64,000 nt of DNA, from assembly GCA_964393605.1 (NCBI GenBank), contig CAYMUL010000016.1, positions 1 to 64,000 on the forward strand, given 5' to 3'. The position numbers and the translations under genes were made by a program. The stretch is from CAYMUL01 sp964393605 (GTDB lineage Bacteria; Bacteroidota; Ignavibacteria; Ignavibacteriales; Ignavibacteriaceae). Numbering within the stretch: position 1 is the first letter of the stretch; each line of letters begins with the position of its first letter. The notes under the pieces were generated by a model that did no database searches, was not told the DNA's origin, and saw only the letters and a list, made by a program, of their open reading frames with translations. Positions 36,501 through 44,586 of this stretch are shown here, piece after piece.

Positions 36501-36657
36501 AGATTTTTCTAATCTTTTCTTTCTTTTGCGCAACAGTGCCGGAACTGCTGATGTATTCCCACGTAATCACCCAAGTGGAGCGAAATTCTTCGTTGTTTTG
36601 CTGTGGAAATAGTTGTGTTATAAAAAGAACTATCATTAAAAATAAAAATGATTTCAT
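33568..36657 (-). CDS. T9SS-secreted GHL10 glycoside-hydrolase-like protein, multidomain
   Basis: A 1029-residue exported protein. A signal peptide (1-19) is followed by a GHL10/DUF187-type TIM barrel (~22-390): EFRSTWVITWEYISSSG, NMTSVLWQVRQSGTAYY, GLELHAWFNVFASG and DIDGLHLDYIRW, the last bearing the likely acidic catalytic residues. Next come a fibronectin-like domain (~400-510) and two Big_5-type Ig-like domains (~515-740). A carbohydrate-binding-like beta sandwich (~745-945) ends in RIYFDNLRVVKK. The T9SS sorting tail is ~75 residues. Relatives act on bacterial glycans, but the substrate is unknown. Its tail DNA is almost identical to that of the gene at 45574. It is a single transcript with its own terminator. 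Confidence 0.88.
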   Translation of the reverse strand: MKSFLFLMIVLFITQLFPQQNNEEFRSTWVITWEYISSSGTVAQKKEKIRKILDDHKKANMTSVLWQVRQSGTAYYNSSFEPWGSYAGGTYPGFDPLQYAIEEAHKRGLELHAWFNVFASGSTAQGTPAQQHPEWICRDPSNNPMTSNIALSPGLPAVRNYLLNVAMEVVNNYDIDGLHLDYIRWNEYSSDPNAPQQKEDELDGMISDEQINFITENPAGRYLYDVEHPYSGGVPSGFASWEEYWRGSVTQFVKNLHDSIQSMKPWVRLSVAALGKYNWSGWNGYGVVHQDAALWFNQGYIDQMTAMHYHWTTGSGFFGMLAGSCPQCWSQFIQPGIAAGRLYSVGPGSYILKDQNVWNNHIDIVNTCRTIGWVDGFQFFSYGTWRDKDYFLEASQKFFNKKMKIRDTKLILDTIPDSPQISLLKIDSLNYRLTITPPASITVDQWFAVYRSEDSILNVDVDNIIEIKFGDTTFSVDQIFDGLQNFNKKYFYFATMLDRYWNESLPSNAAITDPIPSFAPKVIASVPSQNDTVSIYSQLKLSFSKEMKTASFPSAINVNPPAQLTGGTWSDNFKTITYSFSSPLSFDTNYIITIDTSAKDVNGVAIDGNGDGIPGDAFVLNFRTEALDNVGPSIVFSYPDSTTGMNIFDSEDIITILFDEILNQNTINATNIILKKGTNSIGIAVAHYKINNRSLINIKAGQTLQPGENYSLTLKKELSDNYGNLMSGDKEIVFSISNLSYQQKVMIDEFTTAGNWKEPSYSGSTVGIIDSGSYFAYSTSVFLTGTTPQSSAYLNYQWDLAATNKLIREYLSGGAPRDVLFDTSYVLQVYIFGDGSGNKFRFALDEGDGVAWPNHEVSQWITLDWYGWHLVEWQLNDPLLVGGWIGNGKLDYPKYRMDSFQLTDAPGSMNYSRIYFDNLRVVKKTETTVGVEDEISQLPKEFYLFQNYPNPFNPSTVISYQLAASSNVTLKIYDILGNEVATLIDNEWKEAGFYNFQLTTNNYQLTTGVYFYRLQAGDFSATKKFVLLK

Positions 36658-36806
36658 TACCTGCTCGAATTAAATTATAAATTTTTGTTAGAGAAATTTA
36701 CTGAATACAAATCTAAAAGAATATGATTATTACAGTATGTGAAAACGAATTTAATTTTTTCCATTCACGAAATAATATGAAATCTATTTCACTTCAACTG
36801 ACTGAA

Positions 36807-36858
36807 AAACTCAATCGACGGTGCGCGTTAACAAATTCATCGCCAAATATATTTTTGA
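36807..36858. repeat. 52-bp direct repeat, first copy
   Basis: Shares with 37394-37445 the block CGACGGTGCGCGTTAACAAA and its flanks (AAACTCAA before, TTTTTGA after). The copies are 587 bp apart and in the same direction, bracketing the palindrome cluster in the 835-bp gene-free interval 36658-37492. Confidence 0.75.
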
Positions 36859-36966
36859 TTCTTTCAAGATCACTTCTCATTCCAATTATTAAAAAGGTAG
36901 TAATTGTGAGCTACGGTTTGCAGACCTAATTTGGATGTTGGAACCTTCCTGTCTTATTTCTTCGGG

Positions 36967-37205
36967 AAAACCTCGTAGAGGTTTTATTATTGTAACATAC
37001 TGAACAACCAATAAAATCAATCCTTGTAGAGGATTAACAAAAAATATTTATATCCTTGCTTTTACTATTTCTACGAAAAGTTAAAAACACAATATTTCGG
37101 ATATTTATGCCACTGCTCTTATGTGAGAAAAAAATGAATCCTCTACGAGGATTTTCGGAGTGTGGTGCTACTGATTTATTACAATAATGAATCCTCTACG
37201 AGGAT
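36967..37205. repeat. Four related short palindromes with GTA/TAC centres
   Basis: AAAACCTC-GTA-GAGGTTTT is at 36967-36985. AATCCTTGTAGAGGATT is at 37019-37035. AATCCTC-TAC-GAGGATT is at 37137-37153. A fourth copy, missing only the last T, is at 37190-37205. All contain GTAG or its complement CTAC. Spacing is irregular (52, 118 and 53 bp), so this is not a CRISPR array. No gene is apparent between 36658 and 37492. Confidence 0.7.
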
Positions 37206-37393
37206 GTTTGATTTTAAGTCATAAAAATATTTTAAGCGTGAATAAATTTATACGAATAATTGTATTTGACTAGTAATCGAACTTGTGTCGCACCATTTTT
37301 AGATACATGAGAATTTATCTATTGCAAAAAAATAAAATCGAATACAATTTACTTTAGCAAAGATGATTTTTGACCCCCAGTTCATTAGTAGAC

Positions 37394-37445
37394 AAACTCA
37401 ACCGACGGTGCGCGTTAACAAATTCATAACCAAAAACATTTTTGA
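37394..37445. repeat. 52-bp direct repeat, second copy
   Basis: Partner of 36807-36858. It ends 47 bp before the phoH-like start codon. Confidence 0.75.
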
Positions 37446-37492
37446 ATAAAAATAATTAAAATTAAATTGTGTCGTAAATAGTTATGAGTTAG

Positions 37493-38836
37493 ATGAGTAA
37501 AAACAAAACCTGCAAAACTTTTGTGCTCGACACAAATGTAATCCTTCACGATGCAACATGTATTCACCGCTTCCAAGAACACAACATTATCGTTCCCCTT
37601 GCAGTTATTGAGGAGTTAGACCACTTCAAACGTGGCAACAATGTTATCAATCTGAATGCGAGAGAATTTGCACGAACTTTAGATTCAATAACCGGCAATG
37701 CACTTTTCAACGGCGGCGTTTCTCTTGGCAAAGGAAAAGGAAAAGTTCGCATTGCAATTACAAAAGGAATATCACGCGAAATTAATGATGTGTTTCGCGA
37801 AGACAATGCCGACCATAGAATATTAAGCGTTGCTTTCGAAGCAAATAAAAAAACTTCCGCCGACGTTCCGATTATTCTTGTTACGAAAGATGTGAACTTA
37901 AGAATGAAAGCCAAAGCGCTCGGCATTCTTGCCGAAGATTATACAACCGACAGAATAAGTAGCGTCGAAGAACTTTACAGCGGCAAAGAGTTAGTCGATA
38001 ATTTCGACGATGATCTCATCACTAAATTTTATGAGACTTACGAAAATCTTCCCTCCTCTTACTTCAAGAAAAAACTTGCGAATGAATGGGTTCCGAATAA
38101 ATATTTTATTTTAAAAAATACTAATCGTTCGGTTCTTTCGTATCTAAGTAAAGAGATGGATTATTTTAGAAAGGTGGATAAGAATCCGGTCTTCGGAATA
38201 AAACCGCGTAACGCCGAACAAACTTTTGCAATTGATGCGCTTACGAACAATGAAATTCCACTCATCACACTAACCGGAAAAGCCGGAACGGGAAAAACTT
38301 TGTTGGCACTTGCGAGTGCAATTCATGTAAGAAAAAATTATAGACAAATTTATATTGCCCGTCCAATCATTCCTTTGAGCAATCGTGATATCGGATATTT
38401 GCCCGGCGATGTTGAAAGTAAAATTGCTCCTTATATGCAACCTCTGTGGGATAACTTAAAAGTCATTCAAGATCAATTTCCTGAAAACGACAAACAGCAT
38501 CAAATGATTAACACTATGACAAAAGATGATAAAATTGTTATCGAACCGTTGAGTTATATTCGCGGAAGAAGTTTGCAACGAATATTTTTTATTGTTGATG
38601 AAGCGCAGAATTTAACTCCGCATGAAATTAAAACTATTATTACCCGCGCGGGAGAAGGTTCGAAGATGGTTTTTACAGGGGATATTTACCAGATAGATCA
38701 TCCTTATCTCGATTCGCAATCTAACGGGCTTTCGTATTTAATCGAAAATTTTAAAGGACAGAAACTTTACGCACACATCAATCTTGAAAAAGGAGAACGT
38801 TCCGAGCTTGCGGAACTTGCGAGCAATCTGTTATGA
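37493..38836 (+). CDS. PhoH-family ATPase with N-terminal PIN domain
   Basis: A 447-residue fusion of a PIN ribonuclease-like domain and a PhoH helicase-like ATPase, the YlaK/PhoH2 arrangement linked to RNA unwinding and cleavage. PIN (1-~140): KTFVLDTNVILHD, VIEELDHFKRG and a later VTKDVNLRMKAKALG supply the acidic residues. PhoH (~225-447): TLTGKAGTGKTLLALASAI (Walker A), YLPGDVESKIAPYMQPLWDN, FFIVDEAQNLTPHE (Walker B) and KMVFTGDIYQIDHPYLD. It starts at ATG 37493. It stands alone, with a shared terminator before the convergent HU gene. Confidence 0.93.
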   Translation: MSKNKTCKTFVLDTNVILHDATCIHRFQEHNIIVPLAVIEELDHFKRGNNVINLNAREFARTLDSITGNALFNGGVSLGKGKGKVRIAITKGISREINDVFREDNADHRILSVAFEANKKTSADVPIILVTKDVNLRMKAKALGILAEDYTTDRISSVEELYSGKELVDNFDDDLITKFYETYENLPSSYFKKKLANEWVPNKYFILKNTNRSVLSYLSKEMDYFRKVDKNPVFGIKPRNAEQTFAIDALTNNEIPLITLTGKAGTGKTLLALASAIHVRKNYRQIYIARPIIPLSNRDIGYLPGDVESKIAPYMQPLWDNLKVIQDQFPENDKQHQMINTMTKDDKIVIEPLSYIRGRSLQRIFFIVDEAQNLTPHEIKTIITRAGEGSKMVFTGDIYQIDHPYLDSQSNGLSYLIENFKGQKLYAHINLEKGERSELAELASNLL

Positions 38837-38889
38837 GGAAAGAAAAAGATTTCTTCTTTTGAATGAAGAAATAAATTATTAAAAAAAGA

Positions 38890-38923
38890 AAAGGGCTGCG
38901 ATTATTCGACAGCCCTTTTTAAT
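38890..38923. terminator. Bidirectional terminator between phoH and HU genes
   Basis: AAAGGGCTG (38890-38898) and CAGCCCTTT (38910-38918) form a perfect 9-bp stem with T runs on the plus side and A-rich (T on minus) sequence on the other. It serves two convergent genes. Confidence 0.9.
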
Positions 38924-38924
38924 T

Positions 38925-39209
38925 TTAAAGGATAGCGTCTTTAGCTTGTTTTGCAACTCTGAATTTGAGAACTCTTCTTGCAGGGATAACAATTGCTTGT
39001 CCTGTTTGAGGGTTACGACCCATTCTTTTTTTGCGGTTGGAAACAACTAATTTGCCAAGACCCGGAATAACGAAATCCTTCTTTGCTTCTTTATAAGCAA
39101 GTTGAATGAAGTTATCGAGAAATTCTCCGGCAGCTTTTTTTGTTGTTCCGGTTTTCTTGGAGAGATGATCAAGAATTTGTGCCTTGGTCATTGATTTAGC
39201 TTTTGCCAT
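38925..39209 (-). CDS. HU/IHF-family nucleoid protein
   Basis: A 94-residue basic histone-like protein that bends DNA as a dimer. It shows the HU pattern MTKAQILDHLSKKTGTTKKA, the helix FLDNFIQLAYKEAKK, FVIPGLGKLVVSNRKKRMGR and the DNA-arm sequence GRNPQTGQAIVIPARRVLKF with the intercalating-proline context RNPQTG. A ribosome site AAAGGA precedes the ATG. It is alone between phoH and the glycosyltransferase gene. Confidence 0.95.
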   Translation of the reverse strand: MAKAKSMTKAQILDHLSKKTGTTKKAAGEFLDNFIQLAYKEAKKDFVIPGLGKLVVSNRKKRMGRNPQTGQAIVIPARRVLKFRVAKQAKDAIL

Positions 39210-39295
39210 GATTTTATCCTTTCGGTTAGTTAATGAAATTAATTACACTGCAAATTTACTGCTAATATGTTATAAAGCAAATTACAATCATCACT

Positions 39296-40594
39296 TCAAC
39301 CTTGTAAATACTGATTCAAATCAAGATTGAGTTTTTGGCTGAGAATTTCGCTGAACTTGAATGCAATTTTTTTTCTGTCAAATGTTTCGACGTACTCCAT
39401 ATTTACGCTCTCATTCCGAATGAAATTAAAAAATTGTACAGGGGATTCATCATACCGAAAAATCATTCCTGCTTTTGCTTTTTGAAGAATGTGTTTCACT
39501 TCTTCGTTATCATCGCCGAATGCAATAATCGGTTTCCCTGTTCTCAAATATTCAAATAATTTTCCGGGAACATGACGCTTTTCCGTAACGCAGACTAACA
39601 AATAATCTGCTTCAAACATTTTTTCCAAAACTTCGTGATATGGCACAAAGCCAATAAAATCAACGTGTTCGTCAAGTCCATAATTAGATATTTCTTTTCG
39701 TATTCCCGGACTGACGGTGCCGACAAAACGAATGCGGATATTCTCTCCTGCTTCATTTTTCTTCTTAACCAACTCCCAAAGTTTAACGGGATTCTGATAA
39801 TCAAAAATATTTCCCGCATGAAGGAGAATTTTTTCCGCAGATTTTTTCTCTGCAATTTTCACTTGTGTGAAATCATCTTCATTGTAACCCCAATACAATA
39901 CTTGCGATTTCGCTTCAATCCAACTGTAATTGTTTATATAATTATCGCGCATCGATTGAGTTACAAAAATATTTGTCGATGCACATTTTAAAACAAGCCA
40001 TTCTAAAAATTTGTCAATCTGTTTCGTGAAGAAATTTCTTTTAAAATCTCTGTAATAGACAATATCGACCCACGGATCTATAAATACGGGAAAATGTTTT
40101 GCTTTAAAATATTTCGCAAGCCGCAATCCAACTAAATGCGCAGTGTGCGGCGGACCGATAGATATTACCGCATCGAAGTTTATTTCATTCTTTAATTTTT
40201 TTCCTTTCTTCACCGCAAAAGGATACCAACCAATTCTTGCATCGGGAATAAATAAATTCATTCTTATCCAAACGCTGATTCGGTGCGACAAACTTTTATT
40301 CTCTTTCGAAATCATTTCAGAAGGAATAAGAGTTTCGTTTTCTTCTTTGCCGATAAATTTTTTGTAAAGATCAAACGGTTCCCAAACTTTTGTACGCTTC
40401 ACAACAACAGATGGATCAACTTGATTTATCAAGCTCGCATCCGATGTTGTCAATTTGTCTTCTTCAATAGTTAAAACATACGGCTGCCAACCAAGTGCAG
40501 GAAAATATTGAACCATCTTTAAAGGCCAGTGAAGCGATGCCTTCCCTGACGGAGGCCAATAATAAGTGATGAATAAAATATTCGGCTTCAACAC
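39296..40594 (-). CDS. Glycosyltransferase family 4-like protein
   Basis: A GT-B enzyme of 432 residues. The N-terminal acceptor half has NILFITYYWPPSGKASLHWP, with the glycine-poor loop common in Bacteroidota GT4 enzymes, and FDAVISIGPPHTAHLVGLRL. The C-terminal donor half has ILLHAGNIFDYQNP, IRFVGTVSPGIRKEI, VDFIGFVPYHEVLEKMFEAD and KLFEYLRTGKPIIAFGDDNE, where the Glu binds the nucleotide sugar. It abuts the methyltransferase gene upstream with no gap (40594/40595), forming a two-gene unit. It probably builds an exopolysaccharide or glycolipid; no polymerase or flippase is nearby. Confidence 0.85.
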   Translation of the reverse strand: MLKPNILFITYYWPPSGKASLHWPLKMVQYFPALGWQPYVLTIEEDKLTTSDASLINQVDPSVVVKRTKVWEPFDLYKKFIGKEENETLIPSEMISKENKSLSHRISVWIRMNLFIPDARIGWYPFAVKKGKKLKNEINFDAVISIGPPHTAHLVGLRLAKYFKAKHFPVFIDPWVDIVYYRDFKRNFFTKQIDKFLEWLVLKCASTNIFVTQSMRDNYINNYSWIEAKSQVLYWGYNEDDFTQVKIAEKKSAEKILLHAGNIFDYQNPVKLWELVKKKNEAGENIRIRFVGTVSPGIRKEISNYGLDEHVDFIGFVPYHEVLEKMFEADYLLVCVTEKRHVPGKLFEYLRTGKPIIAFGDDNEEVKHILQKAKAGMIFRYDESPVQFFNFIRNESVNMEYVETFDRKKIAFKFSEILSQKLNLDLNQYLQG

Positions 40595-41191
40595 TTATTC
40601 CTTTTCGGCAACGAATCGAACCACACAGGCTTCCCCTTGATGCGCGTTCCCTTCGCTCAAATTAATTTTTTCTTTAGAGAGGTGAAGAAAATTTAATTCT
40701 ATAAAATCAGTTACAAGTTCTTCGAGTGAATAGAGCAATTCCGTTTGTTGCGGACCGCCGGAAGTTTTGCCCAACTGTTCTTTCTCATATGCTTCAATAA
40801 TTATTTTACCGCCGCGCACTAAAGAATCTATCACTCTTGAGTGAACTATTTCTCTGATTTCCGGTTCGAGATGAAAAAATATCATTGCGACTACATCATA
40901 CGTGTTGCGTTCGGGAAAGAATCCAACTATATCGGCAACTGTATATTGAAACAAAACATTTTTGCTTCGTGCAAATGCGAGTGCCTTTCTTTGTGCCGAT
41001 TCGCTCCAATCAACCGCATGCACATCCCAACCATTTTCTGCGGCGAAGACGGCATTGCGCCCTTCTCCTTCTCCCAGAAGTAGAAGTTTTCCGGCGGGAA
41101 AATTTAAAATTTGTTCTTTAAAAAATTCGTTCGGTTCATATCCGAAGACGAATTCATTTGTCGAATATCTTTCGTTCCAAAATTCTTTCAT
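40595..41191 (-). CDS. Class I SAM-dependent methyltransferase (TehB-like)
   Basis: A 198-residue Rossmann methyltransferase. The N-terminal FWNERYSTNEFVFGYEPNEF is typical of TehB/thiopurine-methyltransferase-like proteins. The SAM site is GKLLLLGEGEGRNAVFAAEN (~34-53), with GEGEGRN in place of the usual GxGxG, followed by VHAVDWSESAQRKA and MIFFHLEPEIREIV. It ends EGNAHQGEACVVRFVAEK. It is the first gene of a two-gene unit with the GT4 gene. The substrate is not indicated. Confidence 0.82.
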   Translation of the reverse strand: MKEFWNERYSTNEFVFGYEPNEFFKEQILNFPAGKLLLLGEGEGRNAVFAAENGWDVHAVDWSESAQRKALAFARSKNVLFQYTVADIVGFFPERNTYDVVAMIFFHLEPEIREIVHSRVIDSLVRGGKIIIEAYEKEQLGKTSGGPQQTELLYSLEELVTDFIELNFLHLSKEKINLSEGNAHQGEACVVRFVAEKE

Positions 41192-41372
41192 TATTTATCT
41201 TTTTCGTTTAACAAATTTATTCATTCATCAACAGATACTAAAGATTTATTATTGATGCAATGTTCGGTAAAAATCTTACTTCAATTAAAATTATTTATTC
41301 ATATATTTTATTTGAATCGCAAAAGATTATGTACGATTAAAAAATAATATTGTTCAATTGATTAAAAAGATT

Positions 41373-41732
41373 ATGAAAAACCTGGATAAAATAATTGTTG
41401 TTGGCGATAAGATTTTAGTTCGCCCTGTAGAAGCCGCCGCCCGCACAATGACCGGTCTTTATTTGCCTCCCGGCGTGAATGAAAAAGAAAAAGTTCAAAG
41501 CGGATACGTTATTAAATCTGGTCCGGGTTATCCTATCGCAAATCCAGTTGATGATGAACCTTGGAAAGAGAATAAAGAATCGGTAAAATATATTCCGCTT
41601 CAAGCAAAAGAAGGAGACCTTGCAATTTTTCTACGAAGCCAGGCTTTTGAAATTGAATATGAAGGAGAGAAATTATTGATTGTGCCGCAATCGGCAGTGT
41701 TGATGATGATTCGAGAGGATTTGTTTTCTTAG
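41373..41732 (+). CDS. GroES/Cpn10-family co-chaperone-like protein
   Basis: Residues match the GroES fold: IIVVGDKILVRPVEAA at the N-terminus, GLYLPPGVNEKEKVQSGYVI (mobile-loop region), a longer than usual insertion (GPGYPIANPVDDEPW and KENKESVKYIPL), then EGDLAIFLRSQAFEIEYEGE and LLIVPQSAVLMMI. About 119 residues is longer than the ~95 of true GroES, and no groEL lies beside it, so it is probably the stand-alone GroES-like paralogue seen in this phylum. I chose the ATG at 41373; a TTG lies 15 bases upstream. The gene-free 41192-41372 shows only AT-rich promoter-like sequence. Confidence 0.82.
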   Translation: MKNLDKIIVVGDKILVRPVEAAARTMTGLYLPPGVNEKEKVQSGYVIKSGPGYPIANPVDDEPWKENKESVKYIPLQAKEGDLAIFLRSQAFEIEYEGEKLLIVPQSAVLMMIREDLFS

Positions 41733-43291
41733 AATAATTTTATTTTCGTTTCAACGGCAGTTAAAATTTTATCCGATTGAAGAAGTTGTAAAATTTTATT
41801 CAAATCATCCGAAAGAATTCGATCTTTTCCCATTTGCTTCACAACTTTTCTTATCTCCTCATAAACAATAGAAGTACCTTTGCCGGGTTTAAGCGGTTTC
41901 AAAAATTCTAATGCTTGTGCGGCGACTGTCATTTCTATTGCCAAAACTTTTTCGAGGTTGTGAAGAATTTTAAAACACTTCTGCGCCGAGATTGAGCCCA
42001 TCGAATTATGATCTTCTTGATTTGCCGAAGTCGGAATAGAATCCACACTTGCCGGATGTGAAAGAACTTTATTCTCGGAAACGATTGAGGCGGCAGTGTA
42101 CTGCGCAATCATCATTCCTGAATTTAGCCCTCCGTTTTTTGCGAGGAAGCGCGGAAGCCCGTTATTCAAGGCACCGTTCACCATGCGTTCAATTCTTCTT
42201 TCGGAAATATTTGCAAGTTCCGATAAAGCAATTGCAAGAAAATCCAGCGGCAGTGCAAGCGGTTGTCCGTGAAAATTTCCTCCTTCAAGATGTTCCTTTT
42301 CATTTGCGAAAAGAATCGGATTGTCTGTAACAGAATTAATTTCGGTATTAATTTGTTTTTCAATAAATGCAATTGCGTCGCGAGAAGCACCGTGAACTTG
42401 CGGAGAACAGCGCAGCGAGTATGCATCCTGCACACGCGGATCGTTGAAGCGATGTGATTCTCTAATCTCACTTCCGTTTATCAACGCACGAATATTTTTT
42501 GCAGAATCTGTTTGTCCTTTAAACGGGCGCAGTTTGTGAATTCGTTCATCGAGAAACTTATCCGTTGCACGAAGTGCCTCATGCGAAAGTGAAAGTGCAA
42601 CATCCGAATATTTTGCAAGTAGCTTCGCTCTGCCGATTATGTTCACTGCAAAAGCAAGCATCATTTGAGTGCCGTTAATTAAGGCGATTCCCTCTTTCGG
42701 TGCTAACTTAATTTTCTGCAAACCGAATTTATTCATTGCCGCTGACGAACTGATTTTTGCCGGAAGATTTTCTGTGCTAAAAATATTTTTCAAAATTCTG
42801 ACTTTTGTTTTGCCAATCAGAGCCAAGGCGATGTGAGAAAGTGGAACAAGGTCTCCGCTCGAGCCGACCGAACCTTGCGATGGAACAACCGGAATAATAT
42901 TCTTATTAATTAATTCAATTAAGAGTTGAAGAGTTTCTAATTTAATTCCCGAATGGCCAAGCGCGAGAGTGTTGGCGCGGAGTATCATCATCAACTTTAC
43001 AATATGCGGCGGAATTTCATCTCCCATTCCTGCGGCGTGACTCATAATTAAATTTTCTTGAAGCTGTTCCAAACTTTTCGAATCAATTTTAACATTGCTG
43101 AATTCACCGAAGCCGGTTGTTACGCCGTAGATCGTTTCGCCGTTCGCAATCCAATCCTCAACTACCTTCCGGGCTTTATTCACGCGGGTTTTCGTTTCAT
43201 TCGAAATTGCAAACGAGGCATTATTCTTTAAAGAATGAAATATAAATTCAACCGAAAGATTTCCGGTTCCGAGTAATATTTTTTCAGCCAT
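41729..43291 (-). CDS. hutH: Histidine ammonia-lyase (HAL/PAL family), Ser-Ser-Gly MIO triad
   Basis: Member of the aromatic amino acid lyase family, which deaminates His to urocanate (PAL/TAL relatives use Phe/Tyr). Family motifs are YGVTTGFGEFSNVKI (~55-69), NLIMSHAAGMG with His85 (the His rather than Leu/Phe favours HAL), GSVGSSGDLVPLSH (140-153), YSLRCSPQVHGA and NQEDHNSMG. The MIO prosthetic group normally forms from Ala-Ser-Gly; here it is Ser144-Ser145-Gly146 (codon TCG). The length of 520 is normal. It overlaps hflX by 8 bp. No hutU, hutI or hutG is nearby, so the pathway is not shown. Confidence 0.85.
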   Translation of the reverse strand: MAEKILLGTGNLSVEFIFHSLKNNASFAISNETKTRVNKARKVVEDWIANGETIYGVTTGFGEFSNVKIDSKSLEQLQENLIMSHAAGMGDEIPPHIVKLMMILRANTLALGHSGIKLETLQLLIELINKNIIPVVPSQGSVGSSGDLVPLSHIALALIGKTKVRILKNIFSTENLPAKISSSAAMNKFGLQKIKLAPKEGIALINGTQMMLAFAVNIIGRAKLLAKYSDVALSLSHEALRATDKFLDERIHKLRPFKGQTDSAKNIRALINGSEIRESHRFNDPRVQDAYSLRCSPQVHGASRDAIAFIEKQINTEINSVTDNPILFANEKEHLEGGNFHGQPLALPLDFLAIALSELANISERRIERMVNGALNNGLPRFLAKNGGLNSGMMIAQYTAASIVSENKVLSHPASVDSIPTSANQEDHNSMGSISAQKCFKILHNLEKVLAIEMTVAAQALEFLKPLKPGKGTSIVYEEIRKVVKQMGKDRILSDDLNKILQLLQSDKILTAVETKIKLF

Positions 43292-44546
43292 GAATTATCC
43301 GTTTTATTTTTTCTGAATTTTCTTTTTTAGTTTTGTACGTAACGGAGATGTTTTCTTCATCGTATTTTGTTGTTAGAACTTTTGCCATCGAATGAATCTG
43401 CGAAAGTTTTTTTGTTTCGTGAAGAGGAAGCACAACATTTTCTCTCACATAATCATCATCCATAATTTTAGCAAGTTTATCAATAAGCGCGGCAACATTG
43501 ATTCCTCTTTCCGCAGAGAGCACTACACTATTTTCGTAACGATTGCTGACAAGCGGAATTAAATCTTTATTTTCAAGTATATCAACTTTGTTAAAAACTT
43601 TTATACTCAACTTTTCACCGCAGCCAAGTTCTTTCATCGTTTCCTCAACAACACTAATATGATCTTCATAAAAAGGATGAGTTAAATCGATCACCTGTAA
43701 AATTATGTCCGCTTCTCTCACTTCTTTCAAAGTACTTTTGAATGAAGCAACCAGATTGTGCGGAAGTTTTCTTATAAAACCGACTGTATCGCTCAACAGT
43801 ATTTTTTTTTCTTTATCGATTGAAAAAGTGCGCGTAGTTGAATCAAGTGTTGCAAAAAGTTTATCCTCCGCAAGTACTTCAGCCGAAGTAATCAAATTAA
43901 ATAATGTTGACTTTCCCGCATTTGTGTAACCGACGAGGGCAACCCTTACAACATCCGTTCGCTTTTGAGATTGTGTTTCTCTCTGTTTCTCAATTTTAAT
44001 TAATTTATTTTTCAGATGTGTAATTCTTCTTCTGATAATTCTTCTGTCGGTTTCAATCTGTGTTTCGCCGGGACCTTTAGTTCCGATACCGCCGAACTGT
44101 TTTGAGAGGTGAGTCCATGCTCTTGTAAGTCGTGGAAGCAAATACTCATATTGTGCAAGCTCCACTTGAGTTTTAGCTTCTTTCGTTTTTGCGTGCGAAG
44201 AAAAAATATCGAGTATCAAACCGCTTCGGTCAACAATTTTTCTATTCAGAAGTTTTTCTAAATTCCTAATCTGAACAGGAGAAAGATCATCGTCAAAAAT
44301 TATAAGATTCACATCGAATAATTCAGCGAGTTGAAGTAGCTCTTCGCTTTTACCTTTACCGATAAAGAAAGCCGGATCGGGTCGATCTTTTTCTTGAACT
44401 AAATTCTTCACAACCGTTGCACCGGCAGTTCGCGCAAGTTCTTTCATTTCGGATAGATGTTCCGATAGTTCATCGTGGCTGAGAGAATTAGTTTTTATTG
44501 CAACAATTATTGCTTTTTCGGTTTGATTATTTTTTAGTTCTATCAT
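43284..44546 (-). CDS. hflX: Ribosome-associated GTPase HflX
   Basis: GTPase that splits stalled ribosomes. The N-terminal HflX domain (~1-190) contains TAGATVVKNLVQEKDRPDPA, FFIGKGKSEEL, NLIIFDDDLSPVQIRNLEK, DRSGLILDIFSSHAKTKEAK and the glycine-rich FGGIGTKGPGETQIETDRR. The G domain (~200-365) has G1 GYTNAGKSTLFN, G3 DTVGFIRKLPHNLV and G4 FNKVD. The length of 420 residues is typical. Its ATG lies ~75 bp downstream of the strong hairpin that separates it from the small membrane-protein gene. Confidence 0.95.
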   Translation of the reverse strand: MIELKNNQTEKAIIVAIKTNSLSHDELSEHLSEMKELARTAGATVVKNLVQEKDRPDPAFFIGKGKSEELLQLAELFDVNLIIFDDDLSPVQIRNLEKLLNRKIVDRSGLILDIFSSHAKTKEAKTQVELAQYEYLLPRLTRAWTHLSKQFGGIGTKGPGETQIETDRRIIRRRITHLKNKLIKIEKQRETQSQKRTDVVRVALVGYTNAGKSTLFNLITSAEVLAEDKLFATLDSTTRTFSIDKEKKILLSDTVGFIRKLPHNLVASFKSTLKEVREADIILQVIDLTHPFYEDHISVVEETMKELGCGEKLSIKVFNKVDILENKDLIPLVSNRYENSVVLSAERGINVAALIDKLAKIMDDDYVRENVVLPLHETKKLSQIHSMAKVLTTKYDEENISVTYKTKKENSEKIKRIIHG

Positions 44547-44586
44547 TAAAAAAGTTGATTGGAATTACGACCACAAAATATTACTT

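Noticed and set aside
36723..36929. 68-residue frame in the gene-free interval
   Set aside because: It is built partly from the 52-bp direct repeat, and the second copy of the repeat is not in a matching frame.
36967..37205. CRISPR array
   Set aside because: The repeats are only 15-19 bp, palindromic, irregularly spaced and divergent, and no cas gene is in the window.
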